From assembly GCF_028826155.1 (NCBI RefSeq), contig NZ_JAQGPN010000001.1:2423501-2487500 (forward strand): a stretch of DNA of 64,000 nucleotides, written 5' to 3'. This DNA is from Mesorhizobium shangrilense (lineage in GTDB: Bacteria; Pseudomonadota; Alphaproteobacteria; Rhizobiales; Rhizobiaceae). Below are positions 52,080 to 61,574 of this stretch, piece after piece. Position 1 is the stretch's first letter. Each line of letters begins with the position of its first letter. The translations under genes and the position numbers were made by a program. The notes below the pieces were generated by a model. It was not told the origin of the DNA. It made no database searches and saw nothing but the letters and a program-made list of their open reading frames with translations.

Positions 52080-53816
52080 GTGAGCAAAGCGGACAATCTC
52101 CTTTCGCAGGCGTTCCGTGAAGGGCGCGGCGGATTCATCACCGCCCTGGTTTTCAGCTTTTTTATCAATCTGCTGGCGTTCGTCGGTCCGCTCTACATGC
52201 TCCAGGTCTACGACCGGGTCATCACGAGCCGGAACGAGACGACGCTGGTCATGATCACCCTGATCGCGGCGTTCCTGCTTGTCGTCTTCGCTGTGCTGGA
52301 GCGCGCGCGCTCCGGCGTCCTGAACCGCGTCGGCGCCATTTTCGACGGCATCGCCAAGGACCGGCTTTTCGCGGCGGTCGCGAAAGGCAGCCTTCGTTCG
52401 CCCAACGCGGGAGGGGCTCAGGCGCTGCGCGACCTCGACAGCGTGCGCGAGTTCCTCACCGGCAGCGGCTTGGTTTCCTTCTGCGACGCGCCCTGGGTGC
52501 CGATCTTCGTCGCCGGCTGCTTCATCCTCCACCCCTTTTTCGGCTACGTAGCGCTGGCCGGCGCCATCATCATCTTCGCGCTCGCACTCGGCAACGAGTT
52601 CCTCACCCGCTCGCAGCTCAAGGAAGCCTCGCAGAACTCCGTGGTCGCCAACAACTGGGCGTCGGCGGTGTTCCGGAACGTCGAGGTGCTGCACGCGATG
52701 GGCATGGTCAACGCACTGCGCAGCCGCTGGCGCAAACAGCACGACGCGGTGATCGGCTGGCAGTCCAAGGCCAGCGACCGGGGCGGAAACTTTATTGCGG
52801 GCACGAAGTTCGTGCGCTCCTTCCTGCAGATCTGCATCCTTGGCGTTGGCGCGTATCTCGTCATCGAAGGTTCTGCCACTCCCGGGGCCATGATCGCGGC
52901 ATCGATCATCATGGGCCGCGCGCTTGCGCCGGTCGAAGCGGCGGTCGCCAACTGGCGCGGTTTTGCCGCGGCGCGGGCGGCCCGGACGCGAATCCTGGCG
53001 CTGCTGGAGAACCTGCCGAGCGACCAGGAGCGCGTGACACTGCCGACGCCGCAGGGCGTCGTCTCGGTCGAGAACGTGCTCGCATGCCCGCCCGGCACGC
53101 GGATGCCGAGCCTGCGGGGTGTGACATTTGCTCTCAAGCCGGGGGACGTGCTCGGCGTCATCGGACCCAGCGCGGCCGGAAAGTCGACGCTTGCCCGCAC
53201 GCTCGTGGGTGTCTGGCCGACTGTGTCGGGCGCCGTTCGCCTCGATGGCTCGGAGTTGCAGCACTGGTCGCCCGAGCAGCTTGGCCAGCACGTCGGCTAC
53301 CTGCCGCAGGACATCGAACTTTTCAGCGGAACGATCGCCGAGAACATCGCGCGTTTCCTCGACGGCGACAGCTCGAAGATCATCGACGCCGCCCGCCTGG
53401 CGGGCGTGCACGAAATGATCCAGTCGCTGCCGGAAGGCTACAACACCCGGATCGGCGACCAGGGCGCCGGGTTGTCCGGCGGTCAGCGGCAGCGCATCGG
53501 ATTGGCGCGCGCCTTCTACAATCAGCCGGCGCTGATCGTCCTCGATGAGCCGAACTCCAATCTCGACGCCGAAGGCGAAGCGGCATTGATCAATGGCATC
53601 AAGATCGCGAAGGAACGCGGCTCGACCATCATTCTTGTCACCCACAAGACGAACGTGCTCGGCATCGCCGACAAGATCCTGGTTCTCATGAACGGCCAGG
53701 TCCAGCATCTGGGCGACCGCCAGTCGGTGCTGGGCAAGCTGATGGGGCCGCGGGTGGCGCAGTTGAACCAGCCGGAGCCGCCAACGGGCGGCGCAATGAC
53801 AGCAGGTCAGGCGTAG
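52080..53816 (+). CDS. Type I secretion system ABC permease/ATPase (PrtD family)
   Basis: A 578-residue protein, GTG start. The N-terminal membrane domain has about six helices (GGFITALVFSFFINLLAFVGPLYMLQVYDRV is the PrtD-family opening). The ATPase has Walker A IGPSAAGKSTLARTL (about 361-375), signature GLSGGQRQRIGLARAF and Walker B LIVLDEPNSNLD. There is no N-terminal C39-like domain, as in PrtD, HasD and RsaD. It exports unfolded proteins carrying C-terminal signals. It is paired with the HlyD-type gene 6 bases later; no TolC-type gene is nearby, as is usual in alphaproteobacteria. Confidence 0.93.
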   Translation: MSKADNLLSQAFREGRGGFITALVFSFFINLLAFVGPLYMLQVYDRVITSRNETTLVMITLIAAFLLVVFAVLERARSGVLNRVGAIFDGIAKDRLFAAVAKGSLRSPNAGGAQALRDLDSVREFLTGSGLVSFCDAPWVPIFVAGCFILHPFFGYVALAGAIIIFALALGNEFLTRSQLKEASQNSVVANNWASAVFRNVEVLHAMGMVNALRSRWRKQHDAVIGWQSKASDRGGNFIAGTKFVRSFLQICILGVGAYLVIEGSATPGAMIAASIIMGRALAPVEAAVANWRGFAAARAARTRILALLENLPSDQERVTLPTPQGVVSVENVLACPPGTRMPSLRGVTFALKPGDVLGVIGPSAAGKSTLARTLVGVWPTVSGAVRLDGSELQHWSPEQLGQHVGYLPQDIELFSGTIAENIARFLDGDSSKIIDAARLAGVHEMIQSLPEGYNTRIGDQGAGLSGGQRQRIGLARAFYNQPALIVLDEPNSNLDAEGEAALINGIKIAKERGSTIILVTHKTNVLGIADKILVLMNGQVQHLGDRQSVLGKLMGPRVAQLNQPEPPTGGAMTAGQA

Positions 53817-53822
53817 AATGTC

Positions 53823-55148
53823 ATGAGCGATCAGATACCTCAGGCCAAGAGCGTCGTTCCCGTCGCGAACAAGAACTGGTTCGGTCCGGCAGCGTTCGGC
53901 TATACAGCGATCGTTCTGGCCTTCGTGGTCGGCGGAGGATGGAGCGCGTTCGCCCGCGTTGACAGTGCGGTCATCGCGCCCGGCGTGATCTCTATCGAAT
54001 CGAACCGCAAGACCGTCCAGCACTACGAAGGCGGAATCGTGCGTGAGATTCGCGTCAAGGAGGGCGACTTCGTCAAGCCGGACGCCGTGCTTTTCGAGCT
54101 GGACACCACGGAGGCGCGCGCCAATGTGTCGATGGTCCGCGCCCAGCTGGATTCGGCGCTGGCGCTCGAGGCCAGGCTGGTCGCGGAGCGCGATCATGCC
54201 GACGCGATCGATTTCCCCGAAGAACTGCTGACCCGCCAGGACCAGCCGGTGACCGCGGCGTCCATCATCGACCAGGAGAAGCAGTTCAACCAGCGCCGCG
54301 ACGCTTTGGCCGGCCAGATGGCGATCCTCACCTCGCGGATCGAGCAGCTGAACACCGAGATCGGCGGCCTCGGGCAGGAAGCGGCGGCAACGCGGCGCCA
54401 GCTGGAGGCGATCGATGACGAACTTGATTCCAAGCAGCAGCTCTACAAGAAGAAGCTGATCGCCAAGAGCCAGGTGCTGGCGCTGGAGCGTGAGAAGGCG
54501 CGGCTCGAGGGAGTCGTGGGGCGTTCCGTGGCCGACACGGCGAAGGCGGAGGGCTCGATCGGCGAGACCAAGCTCCAGATCCAGCAGCTCGAGAAGCAGT
54601 TCCTCGAGGATGTGAACGCGCAGATCCTGGAGGCGAGGCAGAAGATATCGGATCTGCGCCAGCGCTTCGTCGTCGCCAATGACGTGTTCGATCGGCTCGT
54701 CGTGAAGGCGCCACTCGGCGGCTATGTGCAGAATCTCAAGGTCTTTACCCGTGGCGCGGTCATCCAGTCCGGCCAGCCGCTTCTCGATCTGGTGCCGGTC
54801 GATGAACCGTTGATCATTCAGGCTCGCGTGTCGCCGCTCGACAAGGAATCGGTCAGGGTGGACATGCAGGCGGAAGTCCGCTTTCCCTCATTCAAGGCCA
54901 CCGACTTCCCGCTCATCTACGGCAAGGTGCGCTCGGTCTCGAACGACCGGTTTGTGGACGAGCAGAGCGGCCAGGCGTATTTCCTCGCGCTCGTCCAGGT
55001 CGAAGACGACGAGGTCGACAGCGTGCAGGAGCATCTCACGGCAGGTCTTCCGGCCGAGGTCATCATGCCCACTGGAGAGCGAACCGTCCTCCAGTATCTG
55101 ATCGATCCGATGCTCGAGCGGTTGCGCACGAGCATGCGCGAGGAATAA
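53823..55148 (+). CDS. HlyD-family membrane fusion protein of the type I secretion system
   Basis: A 441-residue adaptor. One N-terminal membrane helix (FGYTAIVLAFVVGGGWSAFARV, about 21-42) is followed by a lipoyl half (VQHYEGGIVREIRVKEGDFV), a long coiled coil (about 95-290) and the beta-barrel with DRLVVKAPLGGYVQNLKVFTRGAVIQSGQPLLDLVPVDEPL, typical of PrtE/RsaE. It joins the ABC protein to an outer-membrane channel. It lies 6 bases after the ABC gene, so the two form one operon. Confidence 0.94.
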   Translation: MSDQIPQAKSVVPVANKNWFGPAAFGYTAIVLAFVVGGGWSAFARVDSAVIAPGVISIESNRKTVQHYEGGIVREIRVKEGDFVKPDAVLFELDTTEARANVSMVRAQLDSALALEARLVAERDHADAIDFPEELLTRQDQPVTAASIIDQEKQFNQRRDALAGQMAILTSRIEQLNTEIGGLGQEAAATRRQLEAIDDELDSKQQLYKKKLIAKSQVLALEREKARLEGVVGRSVADTAKAEGSIGETKLQIQQLEKQFLEDVNAQILEARQKISDLRQRFVVANDVFDRLVVKAPLGGYVQNLKVFTRGAVIQSGQPLLDLVPVDEPLIIQARVSPLDKESVRVDMQAEVRFPSFKATDFPLIYGKVRSVSNDRFVDEQSGQAYFLALVQVEDDEVDSVQEHLTAGLPAEVIMPTGERTVLQYLIDPMLERLRTSMREE

Positions 55149-55206
55149 AATAAGCACAGCGCGAATGCGAACGTTCCGTCGCGTCAGATTGCTTCGCGAT
55201 TCTGTG

Positions 55207-55276
55207 TTGTTTGCGACTGTTATATTTGCTATACTCGCATCATGAGGCGGAACGTGGGATGCAGGATCCCACGTTC
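55207..55276 (+). promoter_or_regulatory. Promoter and 11-5-11 inverted repeat before the XRE gene
   Basis: TTGTTT (55207-55212), 17 bases, TATACT (55230-55235) predict a transcript start near 55242. Directly downstream, GAACGTGGGAT (55250-55260), spacer GCAGG, then the exact reverse complement (55266-55276). The position right after the start site suggests an operator, perhaps for the XRE protein itself. Confidence 0.55.
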
Positions 55277-55310
55277 GCGCATCAGGGCCTCAAAGCGTGG
55301 TGCAAGTGCC

Positions 55311-55622
55311 GTGTATACGAATCCGCAGAAGCTTAACGAGCCGCACGTTCAGCAGTTGCGGCAGGACGCAGGTCGCTGGCTGAAGGAACTGCGTGAATCA
55401 AAAAACATGACCCAGCGCGACCTGGCGATGCGTGTGGGCGCCGAATACTATACCTTCATCTCGCAGCTGGAGAACGGACGTGGAAGAATCCCGCCGGATC
55501 GGTACGCGGATTGGGCAAAAGCCCTTGACGTACCCGTGCGTCCTTTTGTTAAGAAGTTGATGGGATTTTACGATCCTGTTACCTATGATCTTCTTTTCGG
55601 GGACGAGCGTTCGGACGATTGA
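55311..55622 (+). CDS. XRE family helix-turn-helix protein
   Basis: A 103-residue protein from GTG 55311 (YTNPQKLNEPHVQQLRQDAG). The HTH is LKELRESKNMTQRDLAMRVGAEYYTFISQLENGRGRIPPDRYADWAKAL (about 20-68). An ATG at 55242 is in frame, but it would lie at the predicted transcript start and its first codons would run through the perfect inverted repeat; that extension shows no homology, so the GTG is preferred with some doubt. It sits between the secretion genes and an unknown membrane protein and may regulate the locus. Confidence 0.75.
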   Translation: MYTNPQKLNEPHVQQLRQDAGRWLKELRESKNMTQRDLAMRVGAEYYTFISQLENGRGRIPPDRYADWAKALDVPVRPFVKKLMGFYDPVTYDLLFGDERSDD

Positions 55623-55691
55623 GCCGGGGCTGCTTCGGGTCCATAATGATTTCTAGGTGCAGCTGATCGGTGCGGAGGAGGCTGCTACGAT

Positions 55692-57083
55692 ATGACTGCC
55701 ATTGCTCATAATGTTGTGAGCTTCTTCAAGGCCAGGCACTATGTGCGGGACTGGGACAACGCGGAACTCGCGCAGTTCTACCGCGTCGAGTCGGCCTTGC
55801 GGCAGGCGGGGATCTTCGTCGACACCGAACGTGGCCTGACCGACGAGGGCGATCCCTGGTTCGTCTTCTGTCGCCAGGACTCGGGCGAGGTTTTCCTTCA
55901 CATCGCGCGCCTCGACGGGCTCTACCTCGTCGCCAGCCCTTCCATGCCGACACCGCTGTGGAGAAGATCGTTCGGAGAAATCCTGAGCGAACTGGCGCGG
56001 GAGAACCCCGTTCTTCTGCCGCAGCAGCGGCGACCGAGCACTGAGCTCTACATTCACCCATCCACCCTGCTTATCGCAGCCGTCGCCGCGCTCTTCTACA
56101 AGAGCGCCCCGATCCGGTCAGACGACCAGGTCGAGAACCCGCTTCGCCAGTCGGAGGCGCGCGGGGCGCAGAGCCATGGGCTGCTGTCTGACGTCTATTC
56201 GGCTGCATTGGTTTCCGCGATGGCCATCATTGCGGTTCTGCATCACACGCACTCGGACGAGGTGACGACGAGCAACGACAAGGCGGAAGAACTGGCTTTC
56301 CTGGACGGAATCCTGTTCGACAGCAGAAGTCATGACGAATTGCCGAGGTTCGAAGGCAATGTCGGGTCTTCCGGAGTGGTCGATGGCGCGCTCGCGAGTG
56401 ACGCCGAGCTTGCCACGTCCGACGGCAAGCTTGTCGACGGAAGCGCAGAGACGCATGCAGATGCCGCCTCGTTGCTGAAGGACATGTTCGCCAGTTTTGC
56501 ATCGAACATCGTGTCTGGCGCGACAGCCGCTCCGGCGACCGCGACGATGGCTATCGCCAAACAGGAAAGCGATGTCGTGCATGACGAGGGGCAGGCCCCC
56601 TCCGCTGGTGGAGCGGGCTCGTCCTCCGTCGTGATCGCCGAGGCAGCAAAGGCGGCGGCGAAGCCGGCGGCGGATGACACCGGAGCCAGCCAGCAGGTCA
56701 GCCTCGCTGCTCCTGCCATCGACGTCGACAAGGGCGTCGTGAAGGTGGCGAGCGCCGTCACCACGCCCGTCAGCCTGTTTCCGGAGCCGGTCCACCAGGC
56801 GGAGCCGCCGAAGGACGTGGGAACCTCGGGTGGGCCGACGCCCGTGCCCATGGAGCCACCGGTGGTCGTGGTCGAGGAACCCGTGGTTCCAACCGTCGGA
56901 GGCTTGGGTATCATCCAGGGGCCGGGCATGGCGGTTCTGTATGAGATTCCGCCCGAGCCGCCGGCGCCTGTGATCGAGACGCAGACGCCCGTCGTGGAGA
57001 CGCCGCCGCTGCCGGCCGTTCCCGACAGCGTTGTGACGGCCATCATCCCGACCCCCGACGACGGGATCTTCACGCTCGGCTGA
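55692..57083 (+). CDS. Membrane protein of unknown function next to the secretion genes
   Basis: A 463-residue protein I cannot place in a family. Residues 1-115 look globular (HNVVSFFKARHYVRDWDNAE, FVFCRQDSGEVFLHIARLDG). Two hydrophobic segments follow at about 124-137 (STLLIAAVAALFYK) and 171-184 (AALVSAMAIIAVLHH). The remaining ~275 residues are low-complexity, Ala/Ser then Pro/Val/Glu-rich (PPEPPAPVIETQTPVVETPP), probably a long periplasmic extension. It lies 69 bases after the XRE gene. The location suggests a role in the secretion or surface system; that is inference. Confidence 0.6.
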   Translation: MTAIAHNVVSFFKARHYVRDWDNAELAQFYRVESALRQAGIFVDTERGLTDEGDPWFVFCRQDSGEVFLHIARLDGLYLVASPSMPTPLWRRSFGEILSELARENPVLLPQQRRPSTELYIHPSTLLIAAVAALFYKSAPIRSDDQVENPLRQSEARGAQSHGLLSDVYSAALVSAMAIIAVLHHTHSDEVTTSNDKAEELAFLDGILFDSRSHDELPRFEGNVGSSGVVDGALASDAELATSDGKLVDGSAETHADAASLLKDMFASFASNIVSGATAAPATATMAIAKQESDVVHDEGQAPSAGGAGSSSVVIAEAAKAAAKPAADDTGASQQVSLAAPAIDVDKGVVKVASAVTTPVSLFPEPVHQAEPPKDVGTSGGPTPVPMEPPVVVVEEPVVPTVGGLGIIQGPGMAVLYEIPPEPPAPVIETQTPVVETPPLPAVPDSVVTAIIPTPDDGIFTLG

Positions 57084-57111
57084 TGGAGCCGGATCGTCTT
57101 GGCGATGCGCC

Positions 57112-57132
57112 GGCAGGACACTTGGTCCTGCC
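57112..57132. terminator. Hairpin between convergent genes
   Basis: GGCAGGAC, loop ACTTG, GTCCTGCC: a perfect 8-bp stem, 28 bases past the stop of the unknown membrane protein and 36 bases past the stop of the minus-strand epimerase gene. No T-run. It may end transcription from both sides. Confidence 0.45.
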
Positions 57133-57167
57133 CGGAACGCCGGACGGTGCAAGGTGTCTTGGCTAAA

Positions 57168-58070
57168 CTAGTCTGACCGGCCTGCAAGATGGGCGTGCGC
57201 CATATCCTTGAGGTCGCTCTCAGGGCCGACCGGCGGCCGCCACCCCGTTGCCGCCAGGCTGGAACTGTCGACCAGCAGATCTCCAAGCAGCTTTTCGGCG
57301 ACGCTGCCCAGGCCAAGGCCGCGCAACAGCAAAGCGAGCAGCGATGGCGAGACCCGCATCAGATTGGCGGGGCGTCCCAGGCCGGCGCGAAGGGTCGACA
57401 CGATTTGTCGGAGCGACATCGGATCGGCATCGCTCACGTGGTGTATCTGGGAGCCACTTCCGACGGCATCCGTCGCGGCCAGGAAACAGAGCGCGTCGAC
57501 AAGGTTCGTGATGGCCACCATCGATCGCCGGTTTTCGACGGAGCCGAAGGGAAGCGGGAGAGGCGAGGCGCACAATCTGACGAGCATGCCAAGATCGCCC
57601 TTGGCGCCCGGCCCATACACAAGAGGCGGCCGCAGGATGATCGACTGGATGTCGCTGATGGAGAGGAGAGCTCGCTCGGCGTTCGCCTTCGAGCGGCCAT
57701 ATGCAGTGGACGGATGGGGAGGCATCGTCGGCGTCAGCATGCCCGTCCTCGATCCGATGACCGCGATCGATGATACGAAAACCAGCCGTGGAACGGATGC
57801 GGCTGCTGCGGCCGCTGCGAGGTTCTTCGTGAACTGATGATTGGCGAGGTCGAAATCGGCCTCGGTGAGGCGCTGGCCCCGACGCGGGGTGAGGCCGGCG
57901 CAGTGAATGACGGCGCTGCTGTTCTCGATGGCGCGGGCAAGCTCTGTCCGGCGTTCCGCCGCGAGCAGCTGCCGCCCTACGGGGACCACGCTGAAGCCCC
58001 GCTTCTCCATGGAGGCAGTCAACGCGGAGCCAATGAAGCCGCGGCAACCGGTAATGGCGACTGATGTCAT
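57168..58070 (-). CDS. NAD-dependent epimerase/dehydratase (extended SDR)
   Basis: A 300-residue sugar-nucleotide-type enzyme. The NAD motif is VAITGCRGFIGSALTASM (4-21, GxxGxxG). The catalytic area has LVFVSSIAVIGSR and Tyr-x3-Lys in AYGRSKANAERALL. ILRPPLVYGPGAKGDLGMLVRL is the usual substrate-binding block. It resembles the WbpV / UDP-glucose 4-epimerase-like group of O-antigen loci. The product is unknown. It lies on the opposite strand to the rest of the glycan cluster. Confidence 0.85.
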   Translation of the reverse strand: MTSVAITGCRGFIGSALTASMEKRGFSVVPVGRQLLAAERRTELARAIENSSAVIHCAGLTPRRGQRLTEADFDLANHQFTKNLAAAAAAASVPRLVFVSSIAVIGSRTGMLTPTMPPHPSTAYGRSKANAERALLSISDIQSIILRPPLVYGPGAKGDLGMLVRLCASPLPLPFGSVENRRSMVAITNLVDALCFLAATDAVGSGSQIHHVSDADPMSLRQIVSTLRAGLGRPANLMRVSPSLLALLLRGLGLGSVAEKLLGDLLVDSSSLAATGWRPPVGPESDLKDMAHAHLAGRSD

Positions 58071-58443
58071 GTTCCTGACCCTCGTTGCTGCTGTTTTGCA
58101 TTGACCGGCCTGTCACGCGCCTCGGACAGCGCCGTGCCGCCGACCCGAATTTTCAGACGACATGATTTCGCCCGAGTGGTCAGCTTCATGTCAACCAAGC
58201 CATCGCCGAGTTCGAATTGACACAATTGGCGCTGCGATGCTTGGTCGCCGTCGCAGGCGGATGTCGAATGGAGCCGATAACAGGGATTTCGGTCCAGCTG
58301 CTAGGCTCGAGCGAGATGAAGTCGGATTGCGTCCCGGCTGCGACGAACATGCGATCGGGCGGAGTTTGATGTTTACTGTTCAGGCCGGTTCCCTTTTGGA
58401 GCGACGTTGCGTAAGAGGTGGCCTCCATCGAAAAGCATGACCA
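58071..58443. other. Intergenic region between divergent epimerase and SapC genes
   Basis: About 370 bases that should hold two divergent promoters. TTGACA is visible near 58219 on the plus strand, but no good -10 box follows. Short frames here have no motifs. Nothing else recognised. Confidence 0.35.
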
Positions 58444-59214
58444 ATGACGACATTCATCCCACTCGACAGGGCCAAACACGGATCACAGACTTGGCGGAAA
58501 CCGGCGGACTACGCTTTTGCAGGTAGCGAGGCGGCCGTCCCGATCGTCGCGGTGGAAGCCGCGATAGCGGCGGTGAACATGCCCTTGGCGTTTGCAAGGA
58601 GCGGGGAGCATACCCAGCTGGTGGCTGTCCTTTCCGCCCGGCCGGGCAGGAACAGCTTTGTCGATGAAGATGGACGCTGGCTGGGCGCCTATATTCCCGC
58701 CGCGTTCCGCACTTTCCCGTTCCGCCTCGGCCGTGTTGAAGGTCGCGACGAGCATGTGCTTTGTATCGCAAGCGAAGGCGACCATCTGGCCCAAGGCGAC
58801 CAGCCCATCTATGAGGAGTCCGGCGAACTCTCCGCGCAGGTCCAGCAGATCGTCTCCTTCCTCAACACGTTCGAGGCCAGCCGGCAGCAGGCGCTCGCTG
58901 CGGGGGCGGCGCTGATCGAGGCGGGCGTTCTCGCGCCTTGGCCAATCAGGGTGCGCGACCAATCTGGGTCGGATCGTACGATTGGCGGGATGCTGCGCGT
59001 CGACGAACAGGCGCTTTCAGCAGTGTCCGACAAAGCGTTCCTGAAGCTGCGCAGGCTCGGGGCGCTGGGTCTCGCCTACGCCCAGATGCTGTCGGTGTCG
59101 CGTCTCGAGATATTGAGCCGATTGTCCTATCTCGCAACAAGCCGTGCTCAGAGCCGGAAGAAGGAGCTCAATCTCGACTTCCTTCGCGAGGAAGACGGCA
59201 ATCTGGTGTTTTAG
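58444..59214 (+). CDS. SapC family protein
   Basis: A 256-residue protein. Family features: FIPLDRAKHGSQTWRKPADYAFA at the start, PIVAVEAAIAAVNMPLAF, WLGAYIPAAFRTFPFRLG, GEYEESGELSAQVQQIVSFL-like middle (IYEESGELSAQVQQIVSFLN) and DEQALSAVSDKAFLKLRRLGAL near the end. The family is named after sapC of the Campylobacter fetus S-layer locus, where it accompanies a type I exporter (sapDEF). Its biochemical role is not known. Here it lies 3 kb after type I secretion genes and 23 bases before a glycosyltransferase, so it probably belongs to the surface-layer or glycan system. Confidence 0.85.
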   Translation: MTTFIPLDRAKHGSQTWRKPADYAFAGSEAAVPIVAVEAAIAAVNMPLAFARSGEHTQLVAVLSARPGRNSFVDEDGRWLGAYIPAAFRTFPFRLGRVEGRDEHVLCIASEGDHLAQGDQPIYEESGELSAQVQQIVSFLNTFEASRQQALAAGAALIEAGVLAPWPIRVRDQSGSDRTIGGMLRVDEQALSAVSDKAFLKLRRLGALGLAYAQMLSVSRLEILSRLSYLATSRAQSRKKELNLDFLREEDGNLVF

Positions 59215-59237
59215 TATCGGCCTGGGGCGGCGGCGAT

Positions 59238-60425
59238 ATGTTGAGGGTCCTCGTATTCGGCCGGTTTCTGGACGAGAAGCCGGGCGGCATCCAAAGTCAC
59301 GTCGAGCACCTGTTCCACGCGATGCGTGGAGCGGTGGACTACGTCCATCTGGTGCCCACACGGGACTGGAGCGAAACGCGCGAGGTTCTTCACGGCTTTC
59401 CGGTCCTGCGGAAGCGCGGCATGGACATCGACGGAACCGTGGCCCTCTCGCCGGGCCTGATCAGCGAGGCCTGGCGTCTCGGACGGACCGGTTCGTTCGA
59501 CCTGGTCCATCTGCATTTTCCCGATCCGATGACGCACATCGCCTCCATGGCGATCCCCGCATCGATCCCCCGCGTCATTAGCTGGCACGCAGACATCGTC
59601 CGTCAGCGCTACGTCCTGCCGTTCTATCGTCCATTCCTGAAGGCTGCCGCCAAGCGAGCCGGCGCCATCATCGCGCCAACGCCGCGCCATCGCGACGGCT
59701 CGCCGATCCTGTCCCAACTGGCCGACCAGTCGCACATAAAGGTCGTGCCCTACGGCTTTGATCTTACGCCCTTCACGATCCCCGCGCCTGAGGCGGCGGA
59801 AATCCGGGCCAAGTTCGGCGCTCCGCTCATCTTCTCACTCGGGCGGCATGTCAGCTACAAGGGTTTCGACGTTCTCATCCGCGCGATGGCGGACATACGC
59901 GGCGACGCGCATCTGGTGTTGGGTGGCGAGGGGCCGCTGACAGGAGAGCTGAGGGCGCTGGCTGCTTCACTCAGCGTGTCTGGACGCGTGCATTTCGTCG
60001 GCATGGTGCCGCCGGGGCAGCTATCGGCTTACTATCAGGCCTGCGACGTCTTCTGTCTTCCCTCCGTGACGGTGGCCGAGGCGTTCGGCATCGTTCAGGT
60101 GGAGGCGATGGCGAGCGGTAGGCCGGTCGTCAGCACGAAGCTGAACACCGGCGTCGACTACGCGAACCAGGACGGCGTGACCGGCTTCACGGTCACGCCC
60201 GGCAATTCGGCAGAATTGGCCGAGCGCCTGAACCTGCTGCTCGGCGACACAGCCCTGGCGACGACCATGGGCGAGGCGGCGCGGCAGCGTGCTCTTGGTG
60301 TATTCACCCTGGAGCAAATGCGCGTGTCGACACTGAAAGTCTATGAAAGTGCGCTCGCCCGCAGCGGCAGGCATGCCGGAAAAGGCGGTCAGACGCGGAT
60401 CCGAAATACGGGCAATCCGCTCTGA
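59238..60425 (+). CDS. Glycosyltransferase family 4 protein
   Basis: A 395-residue GT-B enzyme starting MLRVLVFGRFLDEKPGGIQSHV, with the GG-x-Q/xxH acceptor-loop pattern. The donor domain has PLIFSLGRHVSYKGFDVLIRAM and the E-x7-E motif in VAEAFGIVQVEAMASGRPVV. It is probably a retaining transferase using GDP-mannose-like or GDP-6-deoxyhexose donors at the cytoplasmic face. ATG 59238 matches the family start. It is followed 160 bases later by the gmd-rmd pair, which could make its donor. Confidence 0.88.
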   Translation: MLRVLVFGRFLDEKPGGIQSHVEHLFHAMRGAVDYVHLVPTRDWSETREVLHGFPVLRKRGMDIDGTVALSPGLISEAWRLGRTGSFDLVHLHFPDPMTHIASMAIPASIPRVISWHADIVRQRYVLPFYRPFLKAAAKRAGAIIAPTPRHRDGSPILSQLADQSHIKVVPYGFDLTPFTIPAPEAAEIRAKFGAPLIFSLGRHVSYKGFDVLIRAMADIRGDAHLVLGGEGPLTGELRALAASLSVSGRVHFVGMVPPGQLSAYYQACDVFCLPSVTVAEAFGIVQVEAMASGRPVVSTKLNTGVDYANQDGVTGFTVTPGNSAELAERLNLLLGDTALATTMGEAARQRALGVFTLEQMRVSTLKVYESALARSGRHAGKGGQTRIRNTGNPL

Positions 60426-60573
60426 CGTTCTTCGCCTTTCCCGCAGGACGGCTTTTGCCACAAATAAGCCGGACCGGGTTTGCGAATGCCAGGCAATTGA
60501 ACTAGAAGTCGGCCATCTCACGTTGAGGCAGCAGCTACGGCAACCCGCAGTCGCGCTTCCCGCAACTCATTAG

Positions 60574-61563
<990 letters not shown>

Positions 61564-61574
61564 CGGAACCCAGA

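Noticed and set aside
52008..54197. A 729-codon open frame on the minus strand opposite the type I secretion genes
   Set aside because: It is the mirror of real codons in GC-rich DNA. It has His/Arg/Asp-rich composition and no motif, while the plus strand has complete T1SS proteins.
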